Shown: positions 36,465 to 45,411 of the stretch, piece by piece
Position numbering within the stretch: the stretch's first letter is position 1
How the letters are laid out: every line of letters starts with the position of its first letter
DNA from: an uncultured Rhodospirillaceae bacterium
Lineage (GTDB): Bacteria > Pseudomonadota > Alphaproteobacteria > Reyranellales > Reyranellaceae
Reading direction: 5' to 3'
Assembly (NCBI GenBank): GCA_945952105.1
Contig: CAMFGZ010000017.1
Span: 62,001-126,000 of the forward strand
Length of the DNA: 64,000 nt
Notes under the pieces: generated by a model
What the model was told of the DNA's origin: nothing
Seen by the model: only the letters and a program-made list of their open reading frames with translations
The model's database searches: none
Program-made: the position numbers and the translations under genes

Positions 36465-36908
36465 ATGCGCGGTGTCTCCCTCCTGCTTCCCCTCGGCCTC
36501 TCGCTCGCCTGTGCCGCGGGCCTCGCGCAGGCGCAGCCGGCCGCCGTCGACATGACGGGTACGTGGACGGGAACCAACCGGAGCATCGTGAGCGGCCTGC
36601 CGGCCCACTTCCCGGTGACGTCGCCGGCGACGATCGTCGACGGCAACCGCCTGGTCGAACTCAAGATCACCGTGAAGATCGACGGCCAGGACGAGGGCCG
36701 CTTCTGGGGAACGCTCTCCTCCGAATCGAAGGCCGAACCGATCATCGGCGTCATCGGGTCGGACGGAAAGCGCGTGCGCATGATCGGGCAGGGCGGTTCG
36801 TCGATCGAGGGCACCTTGCTCGACGACGGCACGCTCGAACTCTTCTATACGGAGAACCGCGCGGGCGTTTCGGTCGCCGCCACCAACGTGCTGAAGAAAG
36901 CCAAGTAG
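36465..36908 (+). CDS. Secreted hypothetical protein, lipocalin-like beta barrel
   Basis: A 147-aa secreted protein. Signal peptide: [22 protein letters not shown] (cut before QPAAVD). Mature part reads [59 protein letters not shown] and [13 protein letters not shown], a repeating beta-strand pattern of small lipocalin/DUF-type proteins that begin with GTW.G. No function can be given. The start is the ATG at 36465; an upstream ATG pair in frame gives a less plausible N-terminus. The lysozyme gene follows after 13 bp. Confidence 0.8.
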   Translation: MRGVSLLLPLGLSLACAAGLAQAQPAAVDMTGTWTGTNRSIVSGLPAHFPVTSPATIVDGNRLVELKITVKIDGQDEGRFWGTLSSESKAEPIIGVIGSDGKRVRMIGQGGSSIEGTLLDDGTLELFYTENRAGVSVAATNVLKKAK

Positions 36909-36921
36909 GAACGTCCCGACG

Positions 36922-37719
36922 ATGATCTCCCGTAGAAGCATGCTGGCGGGCAGCCTTGCCCTGCCGGCGCTGGCCGGCTGCGGCGGCCAGCCGACGTCCC
37001 AATCGTCGGCCTATGCGCCGAACCAGACGCGGCCCGGCCTCGATGCCGTGATCGACATCAGCCACAACGTCACCGTCACCAGCTTCGCCGCGGTCCGGCG
37101 CAGCAACATCCTGGCCGTCATCCATAAAGTGACCGAGGGCGGCGACTGGTTCGATCCGTCCTATGCGTCGCGGCGGCGCCAGGCCGAAGCGGCCGGCCTG
37201 CTCTGGGGAGGCTATCATTTCGGGACGCGCCAGTATTCGGGCGAGCAGCAGGCGGCCTCGTTCCTGTCGGCCTGCCAGCCCGGCCCGCAGACCGTGATGG
37301 CGCTCGATCTCGAACCCAACGACGCCAACCCGCGCAACACGATGCGGCTCGACCAGGCCGAAGCCTTCGTCCGCGCGGTGCAGAAGGCTACGGGCCGGCT
37401 GCCGATGCTCTACGCCCATCCCGCCTGGGCGAACGGCGAAGTCTACGGCCGCAAGCGGCTTCGGCTCGACGCCGCCGTGCTGCCGGGCTCGCTCCTGTCG
37501 CGCTGCGATCTGTGGCTGGCCGACTATCGCGAGGAGCCTCGGCTGCCCAACGCCTGGTCGAAGTGGACGCTCTGGCAGTACGTCGCCGACGAGACGGCCC
37601 AGAACTTCGCCTACGGCAGCGAGCCGCGCCATGTCGAGGGCGTCGGCCACTGCGACCGCAACATGTACAACGGCGACGCCGCCAGCCTGACCCGCTGGTG
37701 GAAGAACGGCGGGCGGTAG
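36922..37719 (+). CDS. GH25 family lysozyme, lipoprotein
   Basis: Predicted lipoprotein of 265 aa with a twin-Arg N-terminus and lipobox (RRSMLAGSLALPALAGC). The GH25 fold shows VIDISHNVTVTSFAAVR, ILAVIHKVTEGGDWFDPSYASR, GLLWGGYHFGTRQ and the catalytic D-x-E in TVMALDLEPNDANPRNTM, with LPMLYAHPAWAN and WSKWTLWQYVADE (W-Q-Y). It cleaves peptidoglycan (muramidase). It lies 13 bp after the secreted beta-barrel gene and may share its transcript. A dispersed repeat begins at its stop codon. Confidence 0.93.
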   Translation: MISRRSMLAGSLALPALAGCGGQPTSQSSAYAPNQTRPGLDAVIDISHNVTVTSFAAVRRSNILAVIHKVTEGGDWFDPSYASRRRQAEAAGLLWGGYHFGTRQYSGEQQAASFLSACQPGPQTVMALDLEPNDANPRNTMRLDQAEAFVRAVQKATGRLPMLYAHPAWANGEVYGRKRLRLDAAVLPGSLLSRCDLWLADYREEPRLPNAWSKWTLWQYVADETAQNFAYGSEPRHVEGVGHCDRNMYNGDAASLTRWWKNGGR

Positions 37720-37809
37720 GCCGAGCCTCGCTCGGCCTCCTGAGCGTCAGGCTGCGGCTTGGTTACAAGCCGCTAAGCCGAGCGATGTCCGGGAGCGCCG
37801 AAGGAAGAG
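37719..37809. repeat. Dispersed palindromic repeat (family 2)
   Basis: Begins with hairpin GGCCGAGC/GCTCGGCC (37719-37737), then TGAGCG.CAGG, a second stem (GGCTTG..CAAGCC) and ATGTCCGGGAGCGCCGAAGG to 37809. The copy at 54971-55043 has the same order, and the 25-nt 3' part differs at one position. The sequence continues with CTTCGTTGCGCTCAGGATGACA, a frequent alphaproteobacterial intergenic repeat tail also seen at 34737. Confidence 0.75.
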
Positions 37810-37886
37810 CGAAGGACTCCCTTGCGGGCGTGAGATCCTTCGTTGCGCTCAGGATGACAGGAAGCGGTTAACCCGAGTGCATCAAG

Positions 37887-37961
37887 GGAGCGCGCCACTC
37901 CAGTGGCGCTCTTCCCTTGCTGCATCAACGAAGCATGAGCGCCACTGGAGTGGCGCGCTCC
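37887..37961. repeat. Perfect 25-nt inverted repeat
   Basis: GGAGCGCGCCACTCCAGTGG.. (37887-37911) and its exact reverse complement (37937-37961) flank 25 bp. Each arm also has an internal palindrome (GCGCCACT/AGTGGCGC). It lies between the family 2 repeat and the aminotransferase stop. No T-run. Confidence 0.8.
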
Positions 37962-37966
37962 AATGA

Positions 37967-39184
37967 CTACCGTGCCGCCAGCGCCTTGAACGCCTCGCGC
38001 GTCGCATTGAGCGCGAAGTCGATGTCGGCTTCGGTGTGGGCGGTCGACAGGAACATGTTGTGGCGCGGGTGCAGGTAGGCGCCGTGCTTCAGCGCCTCCA
38101 GGGTGAAGAAGTTGCCCTTCTCGCAGTCGGGATCGTCGTCGAACAGCACGGTCGGCATCTGCGGCGGGCCGCTCTGGCGCACGCCGATGCCGAACTCGGC
38201 CGACTGCGCGGCGATGCCGTCGCGCAGCCGCTGGCCCATGGCGCGCATGTGCGCCGGCCCGTCGACGCTCTCTAGCACGTCGAGCGTCGCCAGCGCGGCG
38301 GCCATCGAGACGGCGCTGCACCAGAACGAGCCGGTGACGTAGAGTTTGGACGCGGCCTCGCGGTAGCGGTCGTTGCCGGTGACGGCGGCCAGCGCATGGC
38401 CGTTGGCGATCGCCTTGCTCCAGGCGCTGAGGTCCGGCTGCACGCCCACGAGATCCCAGCTGCCGCGCATCGTCAGCCGGAAGCCCGCGCGCACGTCGTC
38501 GACGATCAGCGCCGCATCGTTGGCGTCGCACAGCTCGCGCGCGCGGCGGGCGAAGGCCGCGTCCGGCATCTCCTGGTCCTTGCCGAAATCGTGCTTGAAG
38601 GCGGAGACGACGATGCCCGCCAGGTCGTCGCCGGCACGCTGCACGGCGCTCTCGAGGCTGCCGGTGTCGTTGAACTTGAACGTCAGCATGTGGGCGCGAT
38701 CCTCCGGCGTCACGCCGTATTGGTTCGGCGTGCACCACGGGATGGCGCCGTGATAGGCGCCCTCGGCCACCAGGATCTTGCGCTTGCCCGAGGCGGCGCG
38801 CGCCAGCGTCACGCAGGTCGTCGTTGCATCCGTGCCGTTCTTGCCGAACAGCGCCCAGTCGGCGTGCGGGATCAGCCCGACCAGCCGCTCCGCCAGCTCG
38901 ACCAGCCGCTCCGACGGGCCGTTCAGGCAATCGCCCGCCGCCGTCTGCCGCGCCACCGCCTCGGCCACCACCGGATTGCCGTGGCCGACCACGATCGGGC
39001 CCCAGCTGCACATGAAGTCGACATAGCGCTTGCCGTTCACGTCCCAGAGATGACAGCCCTCGCCGCGCTCGAAGAACTGCGGATAGCCCTCGGGCAGCCG
39101 ATCGGTGCGCAGGTGGCCGTACATGCCGCCGGGAATGACCTGCCGGGCGCGCTGCCTGAGTTTCTGGTCGGCTGTGAGGCTCAT
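37967..39184 (-). CDS. Class III PLP aminotransferase (GSA mutase-like)
   Basis: Aspartate-fold class III aminotransferase, 405 aa. Landmarks: FMCSWGPIVVGHGNPVVAEAV, WALFGKNGTDATTTCVTLAR (G-K-N-G-T-D), EGAYHGAIPWC (phosphate-site histidine region), LIVDDVRAGFRLTMRG (PLP Asp-x-x-x-G pattern), and the Schiff-base lysine in LSAWSKAIANGHALAAV. It resembles glutamate-1-semialdehyde 2,1-aminomutase homologues that are not HemL itself. Divergent from the SDR gene; a shared pathway is possible but unsupported. Confidence 0.94.
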   Translation of the reverse strand: MSLTADQKLRQRARQVIPGGMYGHLRTDRLPEGYPQFFERGEGCHLWDVNGKRYVDFMCSWGPIVVGHGNPVVAEAVARQTAAGDCLNGPSERLVELAERLVGLIPHADWALFGKNGTDATTTCVTLARAASGKRKILVAEGAYHGAIPWCTPNQYGVTPEDRAHMLTFKFNDTGSLESAVQRAGDDLAGIVVSAFKHDFGKDQEMPDAAFARRARELCDANDAALIVDDVRAGFRLTMRGSWDLVGVQPDLSAWSKAIANGHALAAVTGNDRYREAASKLYVTGSFWCSAVSMAAALATLDVLESVDGPAHMRAMGQRLRDGIAAQSAEFGIGVRQSGPPQMPTVLFDDDPDCEKGNFFTLEALKHGAYLHPRHNMFLSTAHTEADIDFALNATREAFKALAAR

Positions 39185-39281
39185 CGAACGGGCTCCGCTA
39201 CGCTGTGAACTGGCCTATATATACCGCACGAACGCAGGCCCGCACCCGGTCGGGGTCGCAAGGCAGCCAAGGGGGAAACGG

Positions 39282-40031
39282 ATGGATCTCAAGGGAAAAG
39301 TGGCCGTCGTCACGGGCGGCAATGGCGGGCTGGGCCAGCGCATCTGTCACGCGCTGGCGGCCGAGGGCTGCCACATCGCCGTCGTCTACGCGAAGAGCCG
39401 CGACCAGGCCGAGGGCGTCACGCGCGATCTCGAACGGCACCAGGTCAGCGCCGCCGCCTTCGCCTGCGACGTCACGCAGCGCGACCAGGTCCAGCAACTC
39501 GTCGACGACGTGGTGAAGCGCTTCGGCCGGCTCGACATCCTCGTGAACGACGCGGCCTACAACAAGTCGATCCCCTTCACCGATCTCGACGGCCTCACCT
39601 ACGAGGAATGGACCAAGATCATCGACATCAACCTCACGGGCCCGATGCTGCTCACCAAGGCGGTCGGCCCGGTGATGAAGAAGCAGGGCGCCGGCCGCAT
39701 CGTCAACATCGCCTCGGTCGCGGGGCTCGGCCCGACCGGCTCCTCGATCGCCTACGCCGTCTCCAAGGCGGGCCTCATCCATCTCACCAAGTGCATGGCC
39801 GTGGCGCTGGCGCCCGAGGTGCTGGTGAACTGCGTGGCGCCGGGCCTGCTCGAAGGCACCCGCGCGACCGCGAACCTGCGCCCTGAGGTGGTCGCCAAGA
39901 ACGCCAGCGCCTCGCTGCTCGGCAAACCCGCCGACAAGGACGATTGCGCCGACCAGGTCGTCACGATGTGCCGGACCAACACCACGACCGGCCAGACGCT
40001 GGTGATCGATTCGGGGCGGGTGTTTCATTGA
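39282..40031 (+). CDS. Short-chain dehydrogenase/reductase
   Basis: Classical SDR of 249 aa starting at the ATG at 39282 after GGGGGAAACGG. Motifs: VAVVTGGNGGLGQRICHALA (TGxxxGxG cofactor site), DILVNDAAYNKSI (N-D-A-A), active-site IVNIASVAGLGPTGSSIAYAVSKAG (Ser, Tyr-x-x-x-Lys), and GKPADKDDCADQVVTMC near the end. NADP or NAD dependence is not clear. Divergent from the aminotransferase across 97 bp. Confidence 0.95.
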   Translation: MDLKGKVAVVTGGNGGLGQRICHALAAEGCHIAVVYAKSRDQAEGVTRDLERHQVSAAAFACDVTQRDQVQQLVDDVVKRFGRLDILVNDAAYNKSIPFTDLDGLTYEEWTKIIDINLTGPMLLTKAVGPVMKKQGAGRIVNIASVAGLGPTGSSIAYAVSKAGLIHLTKCMAVALAPEVLVNCVAPGLLEGTRATANLRPEVVAKNASASLLGKPADKDDCADQVVTMCRTNTTTGQTLVIDSGRVFH

Positions 40032-40230
40032 GGGGCGGGCGCGCCTGGTGTTGAGCCGGCGAATCAGGTTGTTTGGGTGTGCTCGTAGAGACGAAAACGC
40101 CATGCAGTTCCCAAATCCCTAAGTCTGGCAGAACCTCGGCTGGCTTTAGCGATGAGGTTTCGCGGAGCCGTATCCACCAAATTCAATCGAGGCCACCCTC
40201 GATGAGCCAATAGCTAAACGGCTCCAAAGT

Positions 40231-41151
40231 CTAAGACGGTGATGTAAAGAACACTCTCCGAGCTTCGTCACTATGAAGATCGTGATGTGCAATGTGGCTC
40301 GCCTTCGGCTTGACCGTAGGAGAGTAAAGTCTGAACGGAAGATTGTCGAAGCAAATCTCGGCAGTAACGGCCGCGATATCTTTGGCGTAGCAATCTGAAA
40401 GTATCTTCATGTTCGTGGATGGAAAACTGTTCTTGAATTCCTTGTTGAATCTAGGTTGGAAGTGCCGAATTAGCGAAGCTTCGTAGAGTGTTGTTCGTTC
40501 CGCTTCGGTTGTATTCCGAAGCTTGTCAAGTCCTTTGGCGATGCGCTCGCTGCCATGCTCTTTGTCTTTCGCAAAAGGATTAATCATGGTGATTATTCGA
40601 TTGGCAGGGACGATCTCAATCATTAGCAGCATCAGCGTGTAGCCTGCGGGGATGCCTTGTACTGCAATCTTTTGCAGCGTTTCATGCTTCTTGAGGCGAT
40701 CCATTGCGTTTCGCGAGCCATCCTCGCCAAATGCTTGACCGATATATAGAACCTCAAAATCATACGTAATTTTTTGCTCGCCAATCAATCGAGCTCGCAT
40801 TGTGTCTTCATTGGGAAATGATTTTCTTCCTTCTTGGTCGACGACATACCATGGCCCTTCCGCGCCACCCATGAATGTCGTTCCTGTGGGCATAGGCCAT
40901 ATAAGGTCGTAGCGTTTACTTAAAATCTCAAATGAAGTGATAAGGTTGCTGCCATCTTGTTTTGCGCCCGAAAAGTCGATCTTGGGAACAAGCCCTATTA
41001 GATAGATGTGGCAAGTCTTAAGCTGATCTTTGTATTTCTTTACGATGTCATCTTGGTAAATGGCGGATGCCGGCATAATCACATTGCTTGTGGCATACAT
41101 GTGAACGGCATGCTCGACATCGAATTTCTTCTTGTCGAATCCTTCGCGCAT
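40231..41151 (-). CDS. Orphan protein with GIY-YIG-like core, in low-GC patch
   Basis: A 306-aa protein in visibly AT-richer DNA than the flanks. The start is the ATG at 41151 with CTGGAG upstream. The middle has FEVLYIGQAFGEDGSRNAMDRLKKH (Y136-I-G, R152, H156) and later YEASLIRHFQPRFNKEFK (E224, N236). This order (YIG, Arg, His, Glu, Asn) is that of GIY-YIG nucleases, although the classical GIY strand is not obvious. The N-terminal 120 residues are unknown. It may be nuclease-related; that is inference. Flanked by the ordinary SDR and GGT genes. No integrase nearby. Confidence 0.6.
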   Translation of the reverse strand: MREGFDKKKFDVEHAVHMYATSNVIMPASAIYQDDIVKKYKDQLKTCHIYLIGLVPKIDFSGAKQDGSNLITSFEILSKRYDLIWPMPTGTTFMGGAEGPWYVVDQEGRKSFPNEDTMRARLIGEQKITYDFEVLYIGQAFGEDGSRNAMDRLKKHETLQKIAVQGIPAGYTLMLLMIEIVPANRIITMINPFAKDKEHGSERIAKGLDKLRNTTEAERTTLYEASLIRHFQPRFNKEFKNSFPSTNMKILSDCYAKDIAAVTAEICFDNLPFRLYSPTVKPKASHIAHHDLHSDEARRVFFTSPS

Positions 41152-41209
41152 TGTTTGCTCCAGTTTATCTGCCAGGTCATGTCTCTACGGACGCCGTGAA
41201 GGGTGGCCC

Positions 41210-42895
41210 TCACCCCGGCAACACGAACCGTACCCCCGCCCTGGCCAACCCACCACCCAGCGCCGCCGCCGTGCCATCGGCGCGCCAGCAGGCGGCGCCG
41301 GTCATCGTGCCGTCGTCGTGGAACTGGATGGCGTTCATGCCGCCGGCCACGGTCGGCATGATCTTGAGCGTGTGGCCGCGGGCTTCGAGGCCCTGGCGCA
41401 CCGGGGCGGGGATGCCGTGCTCGACTTCGAGGACGGGGCCCTCGGTCCAGATGCGTGGCGCCTCGACGGCTTCCTGCAGGGTCATGCCGTGGTCGATCAG
41501 GTTGAGCAGCGCCTGCAGCGCCGAGGGGAAGATCTTGCGTCCGCCGGGCAGGCCCAGCGCATAGCGCACCTTGCCGTCGCGCAACGCCATCATCGGCGAC
41601 ATCGAGGTCGTCACGCGCTTGCCCGGCGCGATCGACAGCGCGTTGCCGCGGCGCGGGTCGTAGTTGTTCATGTAGTTGTTGGGGATCATGCCGGTGCCGG
41701 GCACGATGAAGCGCGCGCCGAACAGGCTGTTGATGGTCTGCGTCGTGCTGACGACGTTGCCCATGCCGTCGGCCACGGTGAGATGGGTCGTGTCCTGGCC
41801 CTCGGCTGCCTGAAGCCCGCCGGTCCATTTGGTGGCGCGGGCGATGTCTAAAAGCTTGCGGCGCTGGTCGGCATAGTCGCGGCTCACGATGCGCTCGACC
41901 GGCACCTTCACGAAGTCCGGATCGCCGCTCGCCTCGGCGCGGTCGGCGAAGGCGATCTTCAGCACTTCCGCCAGCAGGTGCAGCGTGTCGACCGTGCCGA
42001 AGCCCATCTTGGCGACGTCGTAGGCGTCGAGGATGTTCAGCATCTGGGCGATGTGGACGCCCGAGGCGGCGGGCGGCGGCGGGCCCAGGATCTCCCAGCC
42101 GCGATAGTGGCCGCGGATCGGCGCGCGCTCCTCCACCCTGTAGCGGGTGAGGTCGTCGCGGCGCACGAAGCCGCCGGTCTTCCGCATGCAGTCCACCAGC
42201 AGGTCGCCGAGCGGCCCGCCATGCAGCGCCTTCTCGCCCTGCTGCGAGACCAGGGTCAGCGCCTCGGCATACTGGGCCTGCACGAGCTTCTCGCCGGGCT
42301 TCAGTGGCGTGCCGCCGGGCAGGAGGAGGGCGGCGGCGAGCTTGTCCCGGGAAAGGTCGGCGCCGGCGTCCTTGATGCAGTCCGAGAGATAGGGTGTCAC
42401 CGCGAAGCCGCGCGCGGCGTGGCGGATCGCGGGCTGCATCACGTCGGCGAGGCTCATCGTGCCGAAGCGTTCCAGCGCCAGGCACCAGGCGCGCAGCGAG
42501 CCTGGCGTCGCGACCGACTTCGGCCCGACCAGGTTCTCCTGGCCCTCGACGTCGTAGACTTCGGGCGCCGCGCCGGCGACCGGCTTGTACATGTCGGGAT
42601 GGCCCATCTGCGGCACGGCGCTCATGCCGTCGAGGATGCGGTGGCTGCCGTCGGCCAGGCGGATGTGGCAGGTCGTGCCGCCGATCAGCCCGACCATCAT
42701 CGGCTCGACGACGGTGAGCGCGAACTGCATGGCGACGGCGGCATCGACCGCATTGCCGCCGGCCGCCAGCATCTCGAGGCCGGCGGCCGAGGCCAGCGGA
42801 TGGTTGGACACGGCCATGCCGCGCGGCCCATGGGCCGGCTGCTTCTCGCAGGTGAAAAGCGTGCCCGCGCGCTCGCGCCATGTCGACTTGGTCAT
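41210..42895 (-). CDS. Gamma-glutamyltransferase family protein
   Basis: N-terminal nucleophile hydrolase of 561 aa from the ATG at 42895. N-terminal GMAVSNHPLASAAGLEMLAAGGNAVDAAVAM; autoprocessing site and nucleophile Thr in GQDTTHLTVADGMGNVVSTTQTIN (T-T-H); SPMMALRDGKVRYALGLPGGRKI and PRIWTEGPVLEVE at the C-terminal part. Such enzymes hydrolyse or transfer gamma-glutamyl groups (glutathione breakdown) or act as cephalosporin-acylase-like enzymes. No signal peptide is evident, so it may be cytoplasmic. Confidence 0.95.
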   Translation of the reverse strand: MTKSTWRERAGTLFTCEKQPAHGPRGMAVSNHPLASAAGLEMLAAGGNAVDAAVAMQFALTVVEPMMVGLIGGTTCHIRLADGSHRILDGMSAVPQMGHPDMYKPVAGAAPEVYDVEGQENLVGPKSVATPGSLRAWCLALERFGTMSLADVMQPAIRHAARGFAVTPYLSDCIKDAGADLSRDKLAAALLLPGGTPLKPGEKLVQAQYAEALTLVSQQGEKALHGGPLGDLLVDCMRKTGGFVRRDDLTRYRVEERAPIRGHYRGWEILGPPPPAASGVHIAQMLNILDAYDVAKMGFGTVDTLHLLAEVLKIAFADRAEASGDPDFVKVPVERIVSRDYADQRRKLLDIARATKWTGGLQAAEGQDTTHLTVADGMGNVVSTTQTINSLFGARFIVPGTGMIPNNYMNNYDPRRGNALSIAPGKRVTTSMSPMMALRDGKVRYALGLPGGRKIFPSALQALLNLIDHGMTLQEAVEAPRIWTEGPVLEVEHGIPAPVRQGLEARGHTLKIMPTVAGGMNAIQFHDDGTMTGAACWRADGTAAALGGGLARAGVRFVLPG

Positions 42896-43085
42896 CCGTG
42901 TCCTCGTTGAATTCTCCGGGCAGAAGCCCGCTTGGAAATCTCGCATGCGGTTCGGGCGGCCGCTACCCATTCACCGTCTCACGGGACGAAAGGTCCCTCA
43001 CTTCGTTCGGGAAGACAACTTTGTCGGGAATCGCGCAGTGCGTCGACCATGCAACCGATGTCAGCTTGAGCGGAGCGATGGACCT

Positions 43086-43526
43086 TTACTGCCCCACGCG
43101 CTGCTCGGCTGCCTCGCAGCGCTGCAGCCGCGCGCAGGCGGCCTCGTCGCGGTCGCTGTCCGGGTTGAAGCAACGGGCGGCGTCGGTCGAGCCGTCGGCC
43201 ACGATCTGCGTCAGGCGCGCGCGGGCCTCGGCGGGCTGCTCGATGTCCAAAAGGCCCTTGCGGGTCAGTTCGTTGGCGAAGCGGATGACCAGCCGCTCGC
43301 GAGCCCGCATCGCCTCCGGCGCGGAGGCCTTCGCGTCGCGGCACCATTGCATTCCCGCCGCCTTGCCGCAGCCCCAGAGCTGCATCTGGCGGAAGCGCTC
43401 GGCGAGCTGGCGGTTCACGCCCAGGCAATAGGCGGTGAGGTCGTCTTCCGAGGAGAGAGGCTCGGCGTCCTGCGCGTGCGCCGGCAGGGCGGCGAGCGCG
43501 AGCAGCAGGCAGAATCCGAACCGCAT
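43086..43526 (-). CDS. Secreted cysteine-rich small protein
   Basis: A 146-aa secreted protein: signal peptide RFGFCLLLALAALPAHA (cut before QDAE), then six cysteines in the mature part (AYCLGV, WGCGKA, WCRDA, RCFNP, ACARL, RCEAA), likely three disulfides. Otherwise helical. No family recognised. It lies 4 bp downstream of the PhyH gene on the same strand and probably shares its transcript. Confidence 0.8.
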   Translation of the reverse strand: MRFGFCLLLALAALPAHAQDAEPLSSEDDLTAYCLGVNRQLAERFRQMQLWGCGKAAGMQWCRDAKASAPEAMRARERLVIRFANELTRKGLLDIEQPAEARARLTQIVADGSTDAARCFNPDSDRDEAACARLQRCEAAEQRVGQ

Positions 43527-43530
43527 CCCC

Positions 43531-44694
43531 TCAGATGAACATGTCGAGCTGGTTGTAGTTCTTCAGCACCGTCTCGCGCATCGCCTCGCTCCAGCGATTC
43601 TCGTCCTGCCGGTCGGCGAGCGGGCGATAAACGTAGCTCTTCTCGTGCGGGAAGCGCTGGCGGCGCGCGTCGATGGCCAGCAGGAGAATGCGCAGCCGCT
43701 CGTCGATGCGGTCGAGGTCGTAGGTCTCGACCATGCCGTTCAGCCTCTTGGTGGTCACGCCCAGCACGCGCTTGCGCGGGAAGAAGCCGGCATTGAGCGT
43801 CACGCGGCGATCGGGCGAGGAGTTGGCGAAGGAGCCGTGCAGGAGCTGGCGGTTGGTGACGATCGTGTCGCCGGCGCCGGCCAGCATCGGCACCGCGCCC
43901 TCGATCCGGTCCGAGCCGCTCTCGGCGACCAGCCTGCGGATGTCGGCCTTGCCGTGCCGGTGGCTGCCCGGCAGCACCCAGACGCAGTTGCCCGCCGTGC
44001 TGGGATAGAGCTGGGTCATGAAGTTGAAGCCGTGGGCGCCCATGTCCCAGTCGGCGGCATCCCAGTGCGTCGTGCCGTCCTGGTGCCAGGCGACCGACGG
44101 GCCGAGGCCCGCTTCCTTGATGAAGGTCACTTCGTTGTAGGGAACGAAATCCTCGCCGAGGATCGCCTCGGCCACGGCGAGCAGGCCAGGATGGCCGTAG
44201 AGCCGCAGTGCGGCGTTCATCAGGTAGAGGTTGCCGTCGAGCAGTTCGACGGTCCAGGCGGGCGCGTTCTCGTCCAGGGTCGGCTGGCTCATCGCCACGG
44301 GATGGCGGCCGTTGTTCTTCGTGGTCCCGCCCAGCGGGTCGCTCAAGGGCTTGGCCCAGCGATAGGGCGGCTTCAGCACGCCCTCGCCGAAGGCCGGACG
44401 GCCATGGCGATCCACCGTTGCGCCCGGCTCGACCGGCGCGCGCTCGAGGATCGCATCGACGTCGGCGCGTAGTTCGGCCAGTTCCTCCGGTCCCGCGACG
44501 CCCTCGAAGACGTAGAAGCCGTGCGTCCAGTAGGACTCGACGATGTCCCGCGCCAGCTTTCCATTGGCATCGAGCCGGATCGGCCCGCGATTGCCCAGCG
44601 CCCGCGCACGCGCCTCGCCGGCGCGGCTGTACTCGGCCATCGTGCGCGCGTGGTCATGGGCGGAAAGAGGGGCAGCGGCTTCGGCCATCGTCAT
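43531..44694 (-). CDS. Phytanoyl-CoA dioxygenase (PhyH) family protein
   Basis: Fe(II)/2-oxoglutarate dioxygenase of 387 aa. The iron motif is H-x-D in SVAWHQDGTTHWDAADW and the distal His in RQLLHGSFANSSPDRRVTLN, with the Arg for 2-oxoglutarate after it. N-terminal helix region WTHGFYVFEGVAGPEELAEL is typical. PhyH relatives hydroxylate diverse small molecules, often secondary metabolites. Upstream of the Cys-rich secreted protein gene, 4-bp gap. Confidence 0.93.
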   Translation of the reverse strand: MTMAEAAAPLSAHDHARTMAEYSRAGEARARALGNRGPIRLDANGKLARDIVESYWTHGFYVFEGVAGPEELAELRADVDAILERAPVEPGATVDRHGRPAFGEGVLKPPYRWAKPLSDPLGGTTKNNGRHPVAMSQPTLDENAPAWTVELLDGNLYLMNAALRLYGHPGLLAVAEAILGEDFVPYNEVTFIKEAGLGPSVAWHQDGTTHWDAADWDMGAHGFNFMTQLYPSTAGNCVWVLPGSHRHGKADIRRLVAESGSDRIEGAVPMLAGAGDTIVTNRQLLHGSFANSSPDRRVTLNAGFFPRKRVLGVTTKRLNGMVETYDLDRIDERLRILLLAIDARRQRFPHEKSYVYRPLADRQDENRWSEAMRETVLKNYNQLDMFI

Positions 44695-44820
44695 CGGGAC
44701 GTCTCCATTATTCTTGGGCGACGACGATAGCGCGGGCTTTCATTCGGGACCAAGGGTGCGCCGGAAATTCGCCCGCTGTGCGGTAGGCCGAAGCTTTGGG
44801 CCGCAGGCGAGGGCGGTCGT

Positions 44821-45387
44821 TCAACCCTTCGCCGCCAGCGCCGCCTCGATCGCGCGTTCGAGCTTCGAGCCGGTGCCGCTCACCGCGGTGAACCAGTCGA
44901 TCACCCGCCCGTCGCGGCCGATCAGGATCTTGTGGAAGTTCCAGCTGGGCGTGCCGATCGTGCCGGTCTGCGCCGCGGCCCAGCGATAGAGCGGATGCGC
45001 GTCGGGGCCCGACACGACCTGCTTGTCGGCGAGCGGGAAGGTGACGTCGAAGCTCGCCTCGCAGAAGCGCTTGATCTCGGCATTGCTGCCGGGCTCCTGG
45101 CCGCCGAAATCGTTCGACGGCACGCCCAGCACGACGAAGCCCCTGTCCCTGTAGCGCCGCCACAGCTCTTCCAGGCCCTTGTACTGGCCGGTGAAGCCGC
45201 AGAGGGAGGCCGTGTTGACCAGCAGCACGACCTTGCCGGCATAGTCGGCGGTCGGCAGTTTCCCGTCGCCGATCGAGTCCAGCGACACGTTCGGCCAGTC
45301 GACCGGCTGGCGCCCGGCCTGCGACCAGGCCGCCGCCGACAACAGCGCGCCCGCCACGGCGAAGGCCAGCATGCGGATGACTTTCAT
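44821..45387 (-). CDS. Periplasmic glutathione peroxidase family protein
   Basis: Thiol peroxidase of 188 aa with an N-terminal signal (IRMLAFAVAGALLSAAAWSQ). Peroxidatic Cys in NTASLCGFTGQYKGLEEL; the conserved motif GVPSNDFGGQEPGSNAEIKRFC; and WNFHKILIGRDGRVIDWF completing the catalytic tetrad (Cys, Gln, Trp, Asn). Likely reduces hydroperoxides in the periplasm, with thioredoxin rather than glutathione as in most bacterial members. Confidence 0.95.
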   Translation of the reverse strand: MKVIRMLAFAVAGALLSAAAWSQAGRQPVDWPNVSLDSIGDGKLPTADYAGKVVLLVNTASLCGFTGQYKGLEELWRRYRDRGFVVLGVPSNDFGGQEPGSNAEIKRFCEASFDVTFPLADKQVVSGPDAHPLYRWAAAQTGTIGTPSWNFHKILIGRDGRVIDWFTAVSGTGSKLERAIEAALAAKG

Positions 45388-45411
45388 GAGGCCGGCCTTC
45401 GTTGTCGTGTC

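Noticed and set aside
40084-41189. Nine-base inverted match CGTAGAGAC / GTCTCTACG around the low-GC orphan gene, as possible mobile-element ends
   Set aside because: Too short for significance in this span, no target duplication and no transposase; chance is likely.
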